A stretch of DNA of 46,485 nt from an uncultured Collinsella sp. GTDB taxonomy: Bacteria; Actinomycetota; Coriobacteriia; Coriobacteriales; Coriobacteriaceae. Positions 17,531 through 24,917 of this stretch are shown one piece after another (positions within the stretch are counted from its first letter, which is position 1; each line of letters opens with the position of its first letter). The notes beneath the pieces are model-generated. The model ran no database searches, was not told the origin of the DNA, and was given only the letters and a program-made list of their open reading frames with translations. Position numbers and translations under genes: made by a program. The stretch spans positions 1 through 46,485 of the forward strand of contig CATYJU010000014.1 of the NCBI GenBank assembly GCA_958407995.1, written 5' to 3'.

Positions 17531-17561
17531 AACTAAAACTATCTGCCAGTGCATCGCCCCG

Positions 17562-17612
17562 CTCATTGGGGACAGACTTACATGAGTGCTTTCACTCATT
17601 TAGGACAGACAT
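17562..17612 (+). repeat. Left 51-bp inverted repeat of the RAYT element
   Basis: Matches the reverse complement of 18559-18609 at 47 of 51 positions. It contains CATTGGGGACAGAC, and a second, diverged copy CATTTAGGACAGAC. Between them ATGAGTG (17582-17588) and CACTCAT (17593-17599) form a perfect 7-bp hairpin with a four-base loop. Confidence 0.9.
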
Positions 17613-17740
17613 CGATTTGTCATTTTGCCGTTCTGGGCCTCTTATTGCCGCTCATTGGATATAAATAAGTTACAGGCTCAGCATTTCGCGTTGCTTCTCT
17701 CCTTTTAGGTGTTGCCTGTACAGCTTTGAAAGGAGAGTTT

Positions 17741-18517
17741 ATGCCCCGATGCGCCCGCGCCGTTTCGATCACCGGCTATTACCACATCTATGACCGCGGC
17801 AACTCCAAACAGATTATTTTTGAAGATGACTCCGACCGTTATCGTTTCTTATCGGATATCTCGGACAGGTTTGCGCGCCATAAAGTTGCGGTGTTGGCTT
17901 GGTGCCTTATGGACAACCACTTCCATTTGATGGTTGATGACCCATTTGACAACCTTTCAAAGGCAATGCAGTGCGCGCTGACGGCATATGCTAAGTATTT
18001 CAATGGGAAAACGGGGAGAACGGGGCATCTGTTTGATAATCGCTATTCGCGGGTCGCGGTTGAGTCGGACACGCAGGCGGTACAGCTGCTCGACTATATT
18101 CATCTCAATCCCGTGAAAGGTGCGCTCGACTCACTTGAGGCGTACCGCTGGTCAAGCTACAAGGCATATCAGCTTGGCTATGATCCCTTTGACATCTGTG
18201 ATGCGGCCCCTATGCTCGATATTGTCGGAGGCTCCCGTTGCTATTGCGAGCATCTCGAGGAAGTTGCCGGGCGCATCTGGTCAGTGGATGTTCTTCCACG
18301 CCGGCGGATCCCCGATGAGGAGGCTCTTTCCGTTGCGCGCGATGTCCTGCTGAGCATAGATCCTGTGCTGCTCAAGGCCCTGCCACGCCCCGAACGCGAT
18401 GCCTGCCTGCTGAGGCTCAGGCGGGCACATCTCACGGTCAAGCAAATTGCCCGTATCACCGGTATCGGCGCCACAAGCGTGACCAAGGCCACTGCAGGCT
18501 GGAAGGAGGCTGCGTGA
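17741..18517 (+). CDS. REP-associated tyrosine transposase (Y1, HUH endonuclease), with C-terminal HTH
   Basis: A 258-residue single-strand transposase of the IS200/TnpA-REP group (Transposase 17 domain). It has the HUH motif His60-Phe61-His62 (NHFHLMV), followed by the helix TAYAKYFNGKTGRTGHLFDNRY (81-102), which holds the candidate catalytic tyrosines Tyr83 and Tyr86, and DYIHLNPVKG (118-127). The C-terminal 40 residues (LTVKQIARITGIGATSVTKA) look like a helix-turn-helix, perhaps for recognising the repeats. ATG 17741 has AAAGGAGAG just upstream; the TTG at 17726 is rejected. The gene appears intact. Confidence 0.92.
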   Translation: MPRCARAVSITGYYHIYDRGNSKQIIFEDDSDRYRFLSDISDRFARHKVAVLAWCLMDNHFHLMVDDPFDNLSKAMQCALTAYAKYFNGKTGRTGHLFDNRYSRVAVESDTQAVQLLDYIHLNPVKGALDSLEAYRWSSYKAYQLGYDPFDICDAAPMLDIVGGSRCYCEHLEEVAGRIWSVDVLPRRRIPDEEALSVARDVLLSIDPVLLKALPRPERDACLLRLRRAHLTVKQIARITGIGATSVTKATAGWKEAA

Positions 18518-18558
18518 GGTAGGGGTCGGAGCCGATCGGGACGCCGCATGCGGGCGCC

Positions 18559-18609
18559 ATGTCTGTCCCCAATGCGTGAAAACACTCATGTAAGTCTGTC
18601 CCCAATGAG
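18559..18609 (-). repeat. Right 51-bp inverted repeat of the RAYT element
   Basis: Reverse-complement partner of 17562-17612 with four mismatches. Both internal GGGGACAGAC words are intact here, while the inner hairpin has one mismatch (ATGCGTG against CACTCAT). It ends six bases before the rpmB terminator stem. Confidence 0.9.
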
Positions 18610-18614
18610 TGCAA

Positions 18615-18645
18615 AAAGGCGCCCTCCGTAGGGGAGGACGCCTTT
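18615..18645 (-). terminator. Intrinsic terminator of rpmB, possibly bidirectional
   Basis: AAAGGCGCCCTCC (18615-18627) pairs with GGAGGACGCCTTT (18633-18645) with one mismatch. On the minus strand the stem is followed by a T-run read from 18614. Between it and the rpmB stop is a 68-base 3' region with a 7-bp inverted repeat (AGGTCTT 18667-18673, AAGACCT 18704-18710). Confidence 0.8.
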
Positions 18646-18713
18646 GGTAAGTTCTATATGAACGCGAGGTCTTTGACCCGGAGAGTCCGAGGTACTTGTT
18701 GGTAAGACCTTAT

Positions 18714-18902
18714 TTAGGAGCGCGCAACCTTGCCAGACTTGAGGCAGGTGGAGCAAACGTTCATCTTGCGACGGTGACCATCGACGACAACGTAGACGCG
18801 CTGGATGTTGGGGCGGAACTTACGGTTGGTGACGCGGTGAGAGTGGCTGATGGAGCGACCGGCAACGGGGTGCTTACCGCAAACTTCGCAAACTTTGGAC
18901 AT
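18714..18902 (-). CDS. rpmB: 50S ribosomal protein L28, zinc-binding form
   Basis: L28 is a small large-subunit protein. The 62-residue product begins MSKVCEVCGKHPVAG and has four cysteines, Cys5, Cys8, Cys50 and Cys53, arranged as two CxxC pairs, so it is the zinc-containing C+ form; a C-minus paralogue used under zinc starvation is known in other actinobacteria. GRSISHSHRVTNRKFRPN is the typical L28 block. The start is ATG 18902, with AAGGAGG seven bases upstream; a longer in-frame extension to 18950 lacks a site. Monocistronic, on the minus strand. Confidence 0.96.
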   Translation of the reverse strand: MSKVCEVCGKHPVAGRSISHSHRVTNRKFRPNIQRVYVVVDGHRRKMNVCSTCLKSGKVARS

Positions 18903-18956
18903 AACTGACCCTCCTTGGGCGACAAACGAACATGTCGCGTTAACAAACAAGCCTGA

Positions 18957-18965
18957 ACTATAGCA
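18957..18965 (-). promoter_or_regulatory. Candidate extended -10 promoter of rpmB
   Basis: On the minus strand TGCTATAGT, with the hexamer at 18962-18957, about 55 bases from the rpmB start. The same nine bases occur upstream of rpsT. The stretch from here to the pyrR leader (18966-19228) holds no gene. It has an AT-rich tract around 19113-19124 and TACACT (about 19193-19198), a possible pyrR -10. Confidence 0.45.
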
Positions 18966-19228
18966 CAGAAGTCGCTCCCTGTGCGCAATCTACACAGAGA
19001 TATTCCTCTTTTGGCGATAGTGCCCACGCCACGGCCCTGGACGTAGATCCGATTTGCGTGCAGCAGAGGGGATTATGCCAGCTCGTGCGTGCGTTTTCAA
19101 GCTCGTCCCACAAATATATATAGGTTTATGGAGCATTGGGCTCCGTTTACGGATTGCTCTGTATTTATGCTCGCAATTAAGCTCGAGGTTGGCTACACTA
19201 TCCCTTGACCATTAAAGGGGTACGAGAT

Positions 19229-19315
19229 ACCCACATGGAATTACATAGCTGCCATGCGAGCAGCCTTTCCTGTGGGTGTCTGGTCCGCTTTAAGCGGTCG
19301 GGCATCTATTTTTTT
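19229..19315 (+). promoter_or_regulatory. PyrR-type transcription attenuator upstream of pyrR
   Basis: Two mutually exclusive structures. The upstream hairpin pairs ACCCACA (19229-19235) with TGTGGGT (19271-19277) and contains an inner hairpin GCTGC...GCAGC with a purine-rich loop. The downstream terminator pairs GGTGTCTGG...CCGC (19275-19288) with GCGG...GGGCATC (19294-19306), using some G-U pairs and one bulge, and ends in TTTTTTT (19309-19315). The two overlap at 19275-19277. In the known PyrR mechanism UMP-bound PyrR stabilises an upstream hairpin and so permits termination. The exact PyrR-binding consensus is not clearly matched. Confidence 0.7.
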
Positions 19316-19354
19316 GACTGTGTCAGCAGTCAAGACATGTGAGGAAGGAGATCG

Positions 19355-19939
19355 ATGGGCACGACTTCCCCCAAGGCGGTCATCATGGACGAGACCGCCG
19401 TCAATCGAGCGATGACCCGCATCGCGCACGAGATTCTCGAGCGCAACGAGGGCTGTGAAGACCTCGCTCTGGTCGGCATCGTCACGCGCGGCGACCTTCT
19501 GGCAAAGAAGCTCGCCGAGGAGATCAAGGAGATCGAGGGCGTCGAAGTTCCGCTCGGCAGCCTGGACATCAGCTTCTACCGCGATGACTATGCGACCAAT
19601 TTCGCTCCCGCGATCCACGCCACCAACATTCCCTTTAGCGTCGACGGCAAGCGCGTCGTGCTGGTGGACGACATCCTGTACACGGGTCGTACCATCCGCG
19701 CTGCTCTGGACGCCGTCATGGACCTGGGCCGTCCGAGCCGTATTGAGCTGGCAGTTCTCGTTGACCGCGGTCACCGCGAGCTCCCCATCTCGCCGGACTT
19801 TGTCGGCAAGAACGTTCCCTCGTCGCATGAGGAGAACGTGCACCTATATATGAAGGAAGTCGACGGCCACACCGCCGTCGAGATTAACGACGTCGCGCCG
19901 GGTTCCCACGTGGGCTCCGCGCCGCTGGGAGGTGAGTAG
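19355..19939 (+). CDS. pyrR: Bifunctional pyr operon regulator / uracil phosphoribosyltransferase
   Basis: PyrR binds pyr leader RNA in response to UMP or UTP and has uracil phosphoribosyltransferase activity. The 194-residue protein has the PRPP-binding VVLVDDILYTGRTI (101-114), and VDRGHRELPI and the C-terminal GKNVPSS of the family. It is slightly longer than usual because of a tail of about 15 residues. ATG 19355 has GAGGAAGGAG immediately upstream. As first gene of pyrRBCKDF, behind the attenuator at 19229-19315, it probably controls its own operon. Confidence 0.96.
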   Translation: MGTTSPKAVIMDETAVNRAMTRIAHEILERNEGCEDLALVGIVTRGDLLAKKLAEEIKEIEGVEVPLGSLDISFYRDDYATNFAPAIHATNIPFSVDGKRVVLVDDILYTGRTIRAALDAVMDLGRPSRIELAVLVDRGHRELPISPDFVGKNVPSSHEENVHLYMKEVDGHTAVEINDVAPGSHVGSAPLGGE

Positions 19940-19943
19940 TACC

Positions 19944-20888
19944 GTGGCGTTCAACCATAAGCACCTGATCGACATTACCGAGTACTCCGAAGAGGACATC
20001 AAGCTCATCCTCGAGACCGCCAAGGCGTTCTCTGAGGTCAACGAGCGTGCGATCAAGAAGGTCCCCACGCTCAAGGGTAAGACCATCGTCAACATGTTCA
20101 ACGAGCCCTCGACGCGCACCCGTAGCTCCTTCGAGCTCGCCGAGAAGCGTCTTTCGGCCGACAGCCTCAACTTTGGCGGCTCCTCGACCTCCACGGTCAA
20201 GGGCGAGAGCCTCGTCGACACCGTCGAGACCCTCAACGCCTATAAGATCGACTGCATCGTCGTGCGCGATAAGCACGCCGGTGCTCCCTACATCGTCACG
20301 CAGAACTCGCCCGCGAGCGTCATCTGCGCCGGCGACGGCAAGCACAACCATCCCACGCAGGCCCTGCTCGACCTGTACACCATCTGGGAGCACAAGGGTG
20401 ACTTCCACGGTCTGAAGGTCGCTGTCGTCGGCGATATCGCGCACTCCCGTGTCTGCGGCTCGCTGATTCCCGCCCTTAAGATCATGGGCTGCGATACCTA
20501 CGCCGTCGCCCCCGGCACGCTGTTGCCGCCGGCGCCCGAGGTCCTGGGCTGCGACCACGTGACGAGCGACCTCGATTCCGTCCTGCCCGAGCTGGACGTC
20601 GTCTACATGCTGCGGGTGCAGCAGGAGCGCCTCGAGGGTGCCCCGTTCCCGACCATTCGTGAGTACCACAAGCTCTTCGGTCTGACCAAGGACCGCGAGA
20701 AGCTCATGAAGCCCGATGCGATCATCTGCCACCCGGGCCCCATCAACCGCGGCGTCGAGTTCGACTCCTATATGGCCGACCACCCGCAACGCTCCGTCAT
20801 CCTGGAGCAGGTCTACGCCGGTATCTGCGTGCGTATGGCTATCCTGTATCTGCTGCTTGGAGGTGCCGATAATGGCCTTGCTTCTTAA
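19944..20888 (+). CDS. pyrB: Aspartate carbamoyltransferase catalytic subunit
   Basis: PyrB joins carbamoyl phosphate and aspartate. The 314-residue protein has the carbamoyl-phosphate site STRTRSSF (56-63), HNHPTQALLD, the aspartate-binding LRVQQER and HPGPINRGVE. There is no pyrI in the window, so the enzyme is likely an unregulated or PyrC-associated trimer. GTG 19944 is chosen with GGGAGG at 19927-19932; the in-frame GTG 19932 overlaps that site. The stop lies inside the start of pyrC (17-base overlap). Confidence 0.97.
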   Translation: MAFNHKHLIDITEYSEEDIKLILETAKAFSEVNERAIKKVPTLKGKTIVNMFNEPSTRTRSSFELAEKRLSADSLNFGGSSTSTVKGESLVDTVETLNAYKIDCIVVRDKHAGAPYIVTQNSPASVICAGDGKHNHPTQALLDLYTIWEHKGDFHGLKVAVVGDIAHSRVCGSLIPALKIMGCDTYAVAPGTLLPPAPEVLGCDHVTSDLDSVLPELDVVYMLRVQQERLEGAPFPTIREYHKLFGLTKDREKLMKPDAIICHPGPINRGVEFDSYMADHPQRSVILEQVYAGICVRMAILYLLLGGADNGLAS

Positions 20889-22161
20889 GAATGCCCACGT
20901 CGTCGACCCGTCCGTCGAGCTTGACGGTGTCGTTGACGTCCTGATTGACGGCGACAAGATCGCCGAGGTCGGCGAGAATCTCGCCGTCGAGGGAGCCGAG
21001 GTCCGCGACCTTTCCGGCAAGTACCTCGTCCCTGGCCTGGTGGATATGCACGTTCACCTTCGCGAGCCCGGCTACGAGGTCAAAGAGGACATCGAGAGCG
21101 GCACCCGCGCAGCTGCCAAGGGCGGCTTTACCGGCGTGTGCGCCATGCCCAACACCGATCCCGTCACCGATAACGGCACCGTCGTGGAGTTCGTCAAGTC
21201 TCGCGCTGCCGAGGTCGGTCACTGCCGCGTCTATCCGTCGGGCGCCATGACCCGCGGTCTTAAGGGCGAGGCCATGTCCGAAATGGGCGATATGGTCGCC
21301 CACGGCGCCGTCGCCTTCACCGACGACGGTCGCGGCGTGCAGGGCGCGGGTATGCTCCGTCGCTGCATGGACTACGGCAAGATGTTCGGCAAGGTCTTTA
21401 TGAGCCATTGCCAGGACGAGGACCTGGTCGGCCACGGCCAGATCAACGAGGGCAAGGTCTCGACCCGTCTGGCTCTCGAGGGCTGGCCGGCTGCCGGCGA
21501 GGAGCTCCAGATCGCCCGCGACATCGAGATCGCCAAGCTGACCGGTGCCAAGCTGCACATCCAGCACATCTCCACCGCTCACGGTCTCGAGCTCGTGCGT
21601 GCCGGTAAGGCCGCTGGCGTCCAGGTGACCTGCGAGGCCACCCCGCACCACATGTTTCTGACCGAGAACGACTTGGACGAGACCTACAACACCTCGCTCA
21701 AGGTCAATCCGCCGCTGCGCACCGAGGAGGATGCCGAGGCCATCCGTCAGGGCGTCATCGACGGCACCGTCGACGTTATCGTCACCGATCACGCTCCTCA
21801 CACCCCGTGGGAGAAGGCCCGTGAGTTCGAGCTTGCGCCCTTTGGTATGATCGGCCTCGAGACCTCGCTGTCGCTCGTACTCACCGAGCTGGTCAACACG
21901 GGCAAGATGAGCATGGGCCGCATGGTCGAGCTCATGGCCATCAAGCCGCGTGAGATCCTGGGTCTCGACCAGGTTCAGGTCAAGGCGGGCTCCGTTGCCG
22001 ACCTGACCGTGTTCGACGCGTCCGCCACCTGGACGGTTGGCGAGGACGGTTACGAGTCGCGCGCCGAGAACTCCGGTTTTGCCGGCCGCACGCTCACCGG
22101 TCGTGCCACCGATGTGTTTGTCGGCGGTAAGCAGACGCTTGCCGACGGCTGCATCTGCTAG
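20872..22161 (+). CDS. pyrC: Dihydroorotase, class I
   Basis: PyrC cyclises N-carbamoyl-aspartate to dihydroorotate. The 429-residue amidohydrolase has the zinc-binding HVHLREP (60-66) and GFTGVCAMPNT, with further metal residues in the EATPHH and VTDHAPH segments; this is the large class I form found with non-PyrI ATCases. The ATG at 20872 has GGAGG at 20859-20863 and overlaps pyrB. A long in-frame extension upstream lies wholly inside pyrB and is rejected. Between pyrC and pyrK is a strong hairpin at 22182-22206. Confidence 0.96.
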   Translation: MALLLKNAHVVDPSVELDGVVDVLIDGDKIAEVGENLAVEGAEVRDLSGKYLVPGLVDMHVHLREPGYEVKEDIESGTRAAAKGGFTGVCAMPNTDPVTDNGTVVEFVKSRAAEVGHCRVYPSGAMTRGLKGEAMSEMGDMVAHGAVAFTDDGRGVQGAGMLRRCMDYGKMFGKVFMSHCQDEDLVGHGQINEGKVSTRLALEGWPAAGEELQIARDIEIAKLTGAKLHIQHISTAHGLELVRAGKAAGVQVTCEATPHHMFLTENDLDETYNTSLKVNPPLRTEEDAEAIRQGVIDGTVDVIVTDHAPHTPWEKAREFELAPFGMIGLETSLSLVLTELVNTGKMSMGRMVELMAIKPREILGLDQVQVKAGSVADLTVFDASATWTVGEDGYESRAENSGFAGRTLTGRATDVFVGGKQTLADGCIC

Positions 22162-22181
22162 CATAGCCTTATCGCTTTTGT

Positions 22182-22206
22182 GCGCGGCGCCCTTGCGGTG
22201 CCGCGC
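22182..22206 (+). terminator. Hairpin between pyrC and pyrK, possible weak terminator or processing site
   Basis: GCGCGGCGCC (22182-22191) and GGTGCCGCGC (22197-22206) form a 10-bp stem with one G-U pair, followed by TTTCTGTTCGTTTG. The T-run is interrupted, so termination would be partial at best. It could set the ratio of upstream to downstream gene expression. Confidence 0.45.
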
Positions 22207-22253
22207 TTTCTGTTCGTTTGGACCATGCAACCGCATGGGGGATTGGAGCGTCT

Positions 22254-23045
22254 ATGCCCACACCTTCCACTGCACGCATGCACGACTTCGAGGTCGTCTC
22301 GAACCGGGAGATTGCCGACGGCATCTTCTCGCTCGTCATCTCGGCCCCCAAGCTTGCAAGTGCGCTCAAGCCCGGTCAGTTTGTGAACATCGCCGTACCC
22401 GGCGATGCATCCTCGCTGCTTCGCGTGCCCCTGAGCTACTACCGCGCCGACGCCGAGGCTGGCACCGTCGAGCTGTGGTACGCCGTCGTGGGCGACGATA
22501 CCCGTCGTTTGTCCCAGATGGGCCCTGGCTCCACCTCTAACCTGCTGGGCCCCGGTGGCCGTGGCTGGATGGTACCCGAGGGCACCAGGAAGGCCCTGCT
22601 CGTCGCCGGTGGCATCGGTGTTCCGCCCGTGCTGTGCCTTGCCGACAAGCTTGCCGAGCAGGGTGTAGCCGTCGACGTGTGCCTGGGCTTTGGCACCGCG
22701 TCCAAGGCCGTGGGCGTCGATGAGTTCCGCGCGCTGTGCGATACGGTTAACGTGTGCACCGATGATGGCACGCTGGGCACGCACGGTTTTTGCACCGACC
22801 CGGCAGCCGAGCTGCTCGGCGAGGGCGGCTACGACTATGTGGCCAGCTGCGGCCCCGCCGTCATGATGAAGAAGGTCGCCGCCGCTGCCGCCGAGGCCGG
22901 CGCGTACTGCGAGGTGTCGCTCGAGCGCATGATGAGCTGCGGCTTTGGCGCCTGCAACACCTGCAATGTCGAGACGGTCGACGGTATGAAGGGCGCCTGC
23001 ATGTGCGGCCCCGTGTTCGATGCTTCCAAGGTGGTGGTCTTCTAG
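22254..23045 (+). CDS. pyrK: Dihydroorotate dehydrogenase B, electron transfer subunit
   Basis: PyrK carries electrons from PyrD's FMN through a [2Fe-2S] cluster and FAD to NAD+. The 263-residue protein has the FAD-binding RVPLSYY (57-63), the NAD-binding GGIGVPP region (119-125) and cluster ligands Cys229, Cys234, Cys237 and Cys249 (CX4CX2CX11C). ATG 22254 has GGAG five bases upstream; the TTG at 22218 is less likely. It overlaps pyrD at its stop, which fits formation of the PyrDB-PyrK heterotetramer. Confidence 0.96.
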   Translation: MPTPSTARMHDFEVVSNREIADGIFSLVISAPKLASALKPGQFVNIAVPGDASSLLRVPLSYYRADAEAGTVELWYAVVGDDTRRLSQMGPGSTSNLLGPGGRGWMVPEGTRKALLVAGGIGVPPVLCLADKLAEQGVAVDVCLGFGTASKAVGVDEFRALCDTVNVCTDDGTLGTHGFCTDPAAELLGEGGYDYVASCGPAVMMKKVAAAAAEAGAYCEVSLERMMSCGFGACNTCNVETVDGMKGACMCGPVFDASKVVVF

Positions 23046-23968
23046 TGGGTACCGTGAACATGGCCGTCGATTTCGGCGGCGTCAAGATGCAAAACCCCAT
23101 CAACACCGCAGCCGGTACCTTTGGCTACGGCTGGCAGTTCCAGAACTTCTTTGATGTCTCCCAGCTGGGTGCCATCACCACCAAGGGTTGCGCTGCCGAG
23201 CCCTGGCCCGGCAATCCCGCGCCCCGCATGGCCGAGATTCCCGGCGGTATGATCAACTCCGTGGGCCTTCAGAACCCCGGCGTGGCCGCCTTTGCCCGCG
23301 AGTCCGGTCCGTGGCTCGAACAGCTGTCCAAGGACGGCTGCCAGGTCATCTGTCAGGTTGCCGGCCACTCCGTTGACGAGTTTGTCCGCGCACTCGAGAT
23401 GTATGTCGAGCTGTGCCCCTGGGCTGCCGGCTACGAGATCAACGTGAGCTGCCCTAATATCGCCGCCGGCGGTGCCGCCATGGGCTCCACGCCCGAGGGC
23501 GCCTCTTCCGTTATGGCTGCCTGCCGCAAGGTGACCGATAAGCCGCTGTTCGTGAAGATGGCTCCGGTCAACGTCGCCGAGATCGCCAAGGCCCTCGAGG
23601 CTGCCGGCGCCGACGGCCTTTCAGTCATCAACTCCATCCAGGGCATGGCCATCGACGTCCATACCCGCAAGTCCCGCGTGGCCAAGCCCAAGGGCGGCCT
23701 TTCGGGCCCGCTGTGCCACCACATCGCCGTGCGCATGGTCTGGGAGGTTGCCCAGGCCGTCGATATCCCCATCAACGGTGTCGGCGGTGTCATGACCGGC
23801 GAGGATGCGGCTGAGTTTATCCTGGCCGGCGCCACCTGCGTGTCGGTCGGCATGGCCAACTTCGTCGATCCGTGCGCTTCGCTCAAGATCGCGCATGAGC
23901 TCGAGGCCTGGGCCGAGTCCCAGGGCGTAAAGGACATCAACGAGCTGGTAGGTGCTTTCGAATGCTAG
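23045..23968 (+). CDS. pyrD: Dihydroorotate dehydrogenase B, catalytic subunit (NAD-dependent)
   Basis: PyrDB oxidises dihydroorotate to orotate with FMN and passes electrons to PyrK, suited to anaerobic life. The 307-residue protein has the FMN barrel segment NPINTAAGTFGYG and the catalytic Cys136 in NVSCPN; a cysteine base is the mark of class 1 enzymes. The GTG at 23045 overlaps the pyrK stop (TAGTG) and has AAGGTGG upstream; ATG 23060 is a possible later start. The 3' end overlaps pyrF by seven bases. Confidence 0.95.
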   Translation: MGTVNMAVDFGGVKMQNPINTAAGTFGYGWQFQNFFDVSQLGAITTKGCAAEPWPGNPAPRMAEIPGGMINSVGLQNPGVAAFARESGPWLEQLSKDGCQVICQVAGHSVDEFVRALEMYVELCPWAAGYEINVSCPNIAAGGAAMGSTPEGASSVMAACRKVTDKPLFVKMAPVNVAEIAKALEAAGADGLSVINSIQGMAIDVHTRKSRVAKPKGGLSGPLCHHIAVRMVWEVAQAVDIPINGVGGVMTGEDAAEFILAGATCVSVGMANFVDPCASLKIAHELEAWAESQGVKDINELVGAFEC

Positions 23969-24678
23969 AGACCGATGCCCGCGACCGCGTAATCGTCGCC
24001 CTCGACTGCGATCGTGAGCGTGCGCTCGAGCTCGCCCACGAGCTTTCGGGCCATGCCGCCTGGCTTAAGGTTGGTATGACGCTCTATTACGCTGAGGGCC
24101 CCGAGATCGTCAAGACCTTTAAGGACCTGGGCTTTAAGGTCTTCCTTGACCTTAAGTTCCATGATATTCCGCATCAGGTTCGCGGTGCCGCCCGTTCGGC
24201 CTCGCTTGCCGGTGCCGACCTGCTCTCGGTTCACGGCTTGGGTTCGGGCGCCATGCTCGCTGCCTGCCGCGAGGGTGCCGAGGAGGCGCGCGAGGACCGC
24301 GCCAAGCTCGTCGCCATCACCGTGCTCACGAGCATGAATCAGGATGCCTTGAGCGAGATCGGTGTCGAGTCGCCCGTGGCTGAGGAGGCCGCCCGCCTGG
24401 CAAAGCTCGCTCAGGCCAACGGCATCGATGGCATCGTGTGCTCGCCGATGGAGGCTCACGACATGCGTGAGCTGCTGGGCCCTGATGCCCTGATCGTGAC
24501 TCCGGGTGTGCGTCCGGTGGGTGCCGCCCTTGGTGACCAGTCCCGCGTGGCGACGCCTTCCCAGGCTATCGAGCGTGGCGCAAGCCACATTGTGGTGGGC
24601 CGTCCCATCACCGGCGCCGACGATCCGGTTGCCGCCTTTGACGCTATTGTCGCTGAGCTGGTCGAAAACGTCGCCTAA
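23962..24678 (+). CDS. pyrF: Orotidine 5'-phosphate decarboxylase
   Basis: PyrF makes UMP from OMP. The 238-residue TIM barrel shows the catalytic tetrad segment FLDLKFHDIPHQV with Asp63, Lys65 and Asp68, and the phosphate-binding GVRP and IVVGRPIT near the C-terminus. It belongs to the shorter bacterial class I. The ATG overlaps pyrD. PyrE, which makes its substrate, is not in the window. It is the last gene of the operon; a large hairpin follows at 24724-24781. Confidence 0.96.
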   Translation: MLETDARDRVIVALDCDRERALELAHELSGHAAWLKVGMTLYYAEGPEIVKTFKDLGFKVFLDLKFHDIPHQVRGAARSASLAGADLLSVHGLGSGAMLAACREGAEEAREDRAKLVAITVLTSMNQDALSEIGVESPVAEEAARLAKLAQANGIDGIVCSPMEAHDMRELLGPDALIVTPGVRPVGAALGDQSRVATPSQAIERGASHIVVGRPITGADDPVAAFDAIVAELVENVA

Positions 24679-24723
24679 AAGATTCCCCTAAGTCACCACT
24701 TTTGGGTCTCATTAGCACAAAAT

Positions 24724-24781
24724 AGCCCCTGTGCCTGCGTAAACTTTCCCATCCTTTGTGTGGAATCGCAGGTCAGGGGCT
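24724..24781 (+). terminator. Large hairpin after pyrF
   Basis: AGCCCCTG and CCTGCG (24724-24739) pair with CGCAGG and CAGGGGCT (24767-24781) around a loop of about 27 bases that contains a smaller TTCC/GGAA stem. The following TTAACTTT is a weak T-tract, so it is a likely but not classic terminator. Confidence 0.55.
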
Positions 24782-24800
24782 TAACTTTGGGCGCAGTATA

Positions 24801-24829
24801 TTGCACTTTTTGCGGGTATCGTCTAACCT
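24801..24829 (+). promoter_or_regulatory. Candidate upstream promoter of mihF
   Basis: TTGCAC (24801-24806), a 17-base spacer, TAACCT (24824-24829). It is distal to the second candidate at 24865. Confidence 0.4.
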
Positions 24830-24844
24830 ATGGAGCCGCGATTG

Positions 24845-24876
24845 GGCATTTTGTACGTTCTACGTGCTAAAATGCC
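24845..24876 (+). promoter_or_regulatory. Second mihF promoter within an inverted repeat
   Basis: GGCATTTT (24845-24852) and AAAATGCC (24869-24876) form a perfect 8-bp inverted repeat. The right arm overlaps an extended -10, TGCTAAAAT (24865-24873). A protein bound to the repeat would block this promoter. Transcription would start about 40 bases before mihF. Confidence 0.4.
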
Positions 24877-24917
24877 AATTATTGAATCAGATATAACCCA
24901 ACTATTTGGAGGTACGA

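Larger units (their letters stand above)
17562..18609 (+). mobile_element. RAYT (REP-associated tyrosine transposase) element with long inverted repeats
   Basis: A transposase gene of the Y1/HUH family with 51-bp inverted repeats at both ends, each holding two copies of a 14-base GGGGACAGAC-type word and an internal hairpin. That is how REP/BIME sequences look next to RAYT genes. It lies between the adhE regulatory region and the rpmB terminator, in a non-coding junction, and interrupts no gene. RAYTs are usually single-copy and serve REP sequences elsewhere in the genome; whether this one moves as a unit is unknown. Confidence 0.75.

Noticed and set aside
17410..17540. A Rex (redox) operator upstream of adhE
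   Set aside because: No TTGTGA-N6-TCACAA-like sequence is seen; the palindrome there has a CG-centred LacI/CcpA look instead.
18903..19228. A small RNA gene or tRNA in the rpmB-pyrR gap
   Set aside because: No cloverleaf or clear terminator-bounded transcript; only promoter-like sites and an AT-rich tract.
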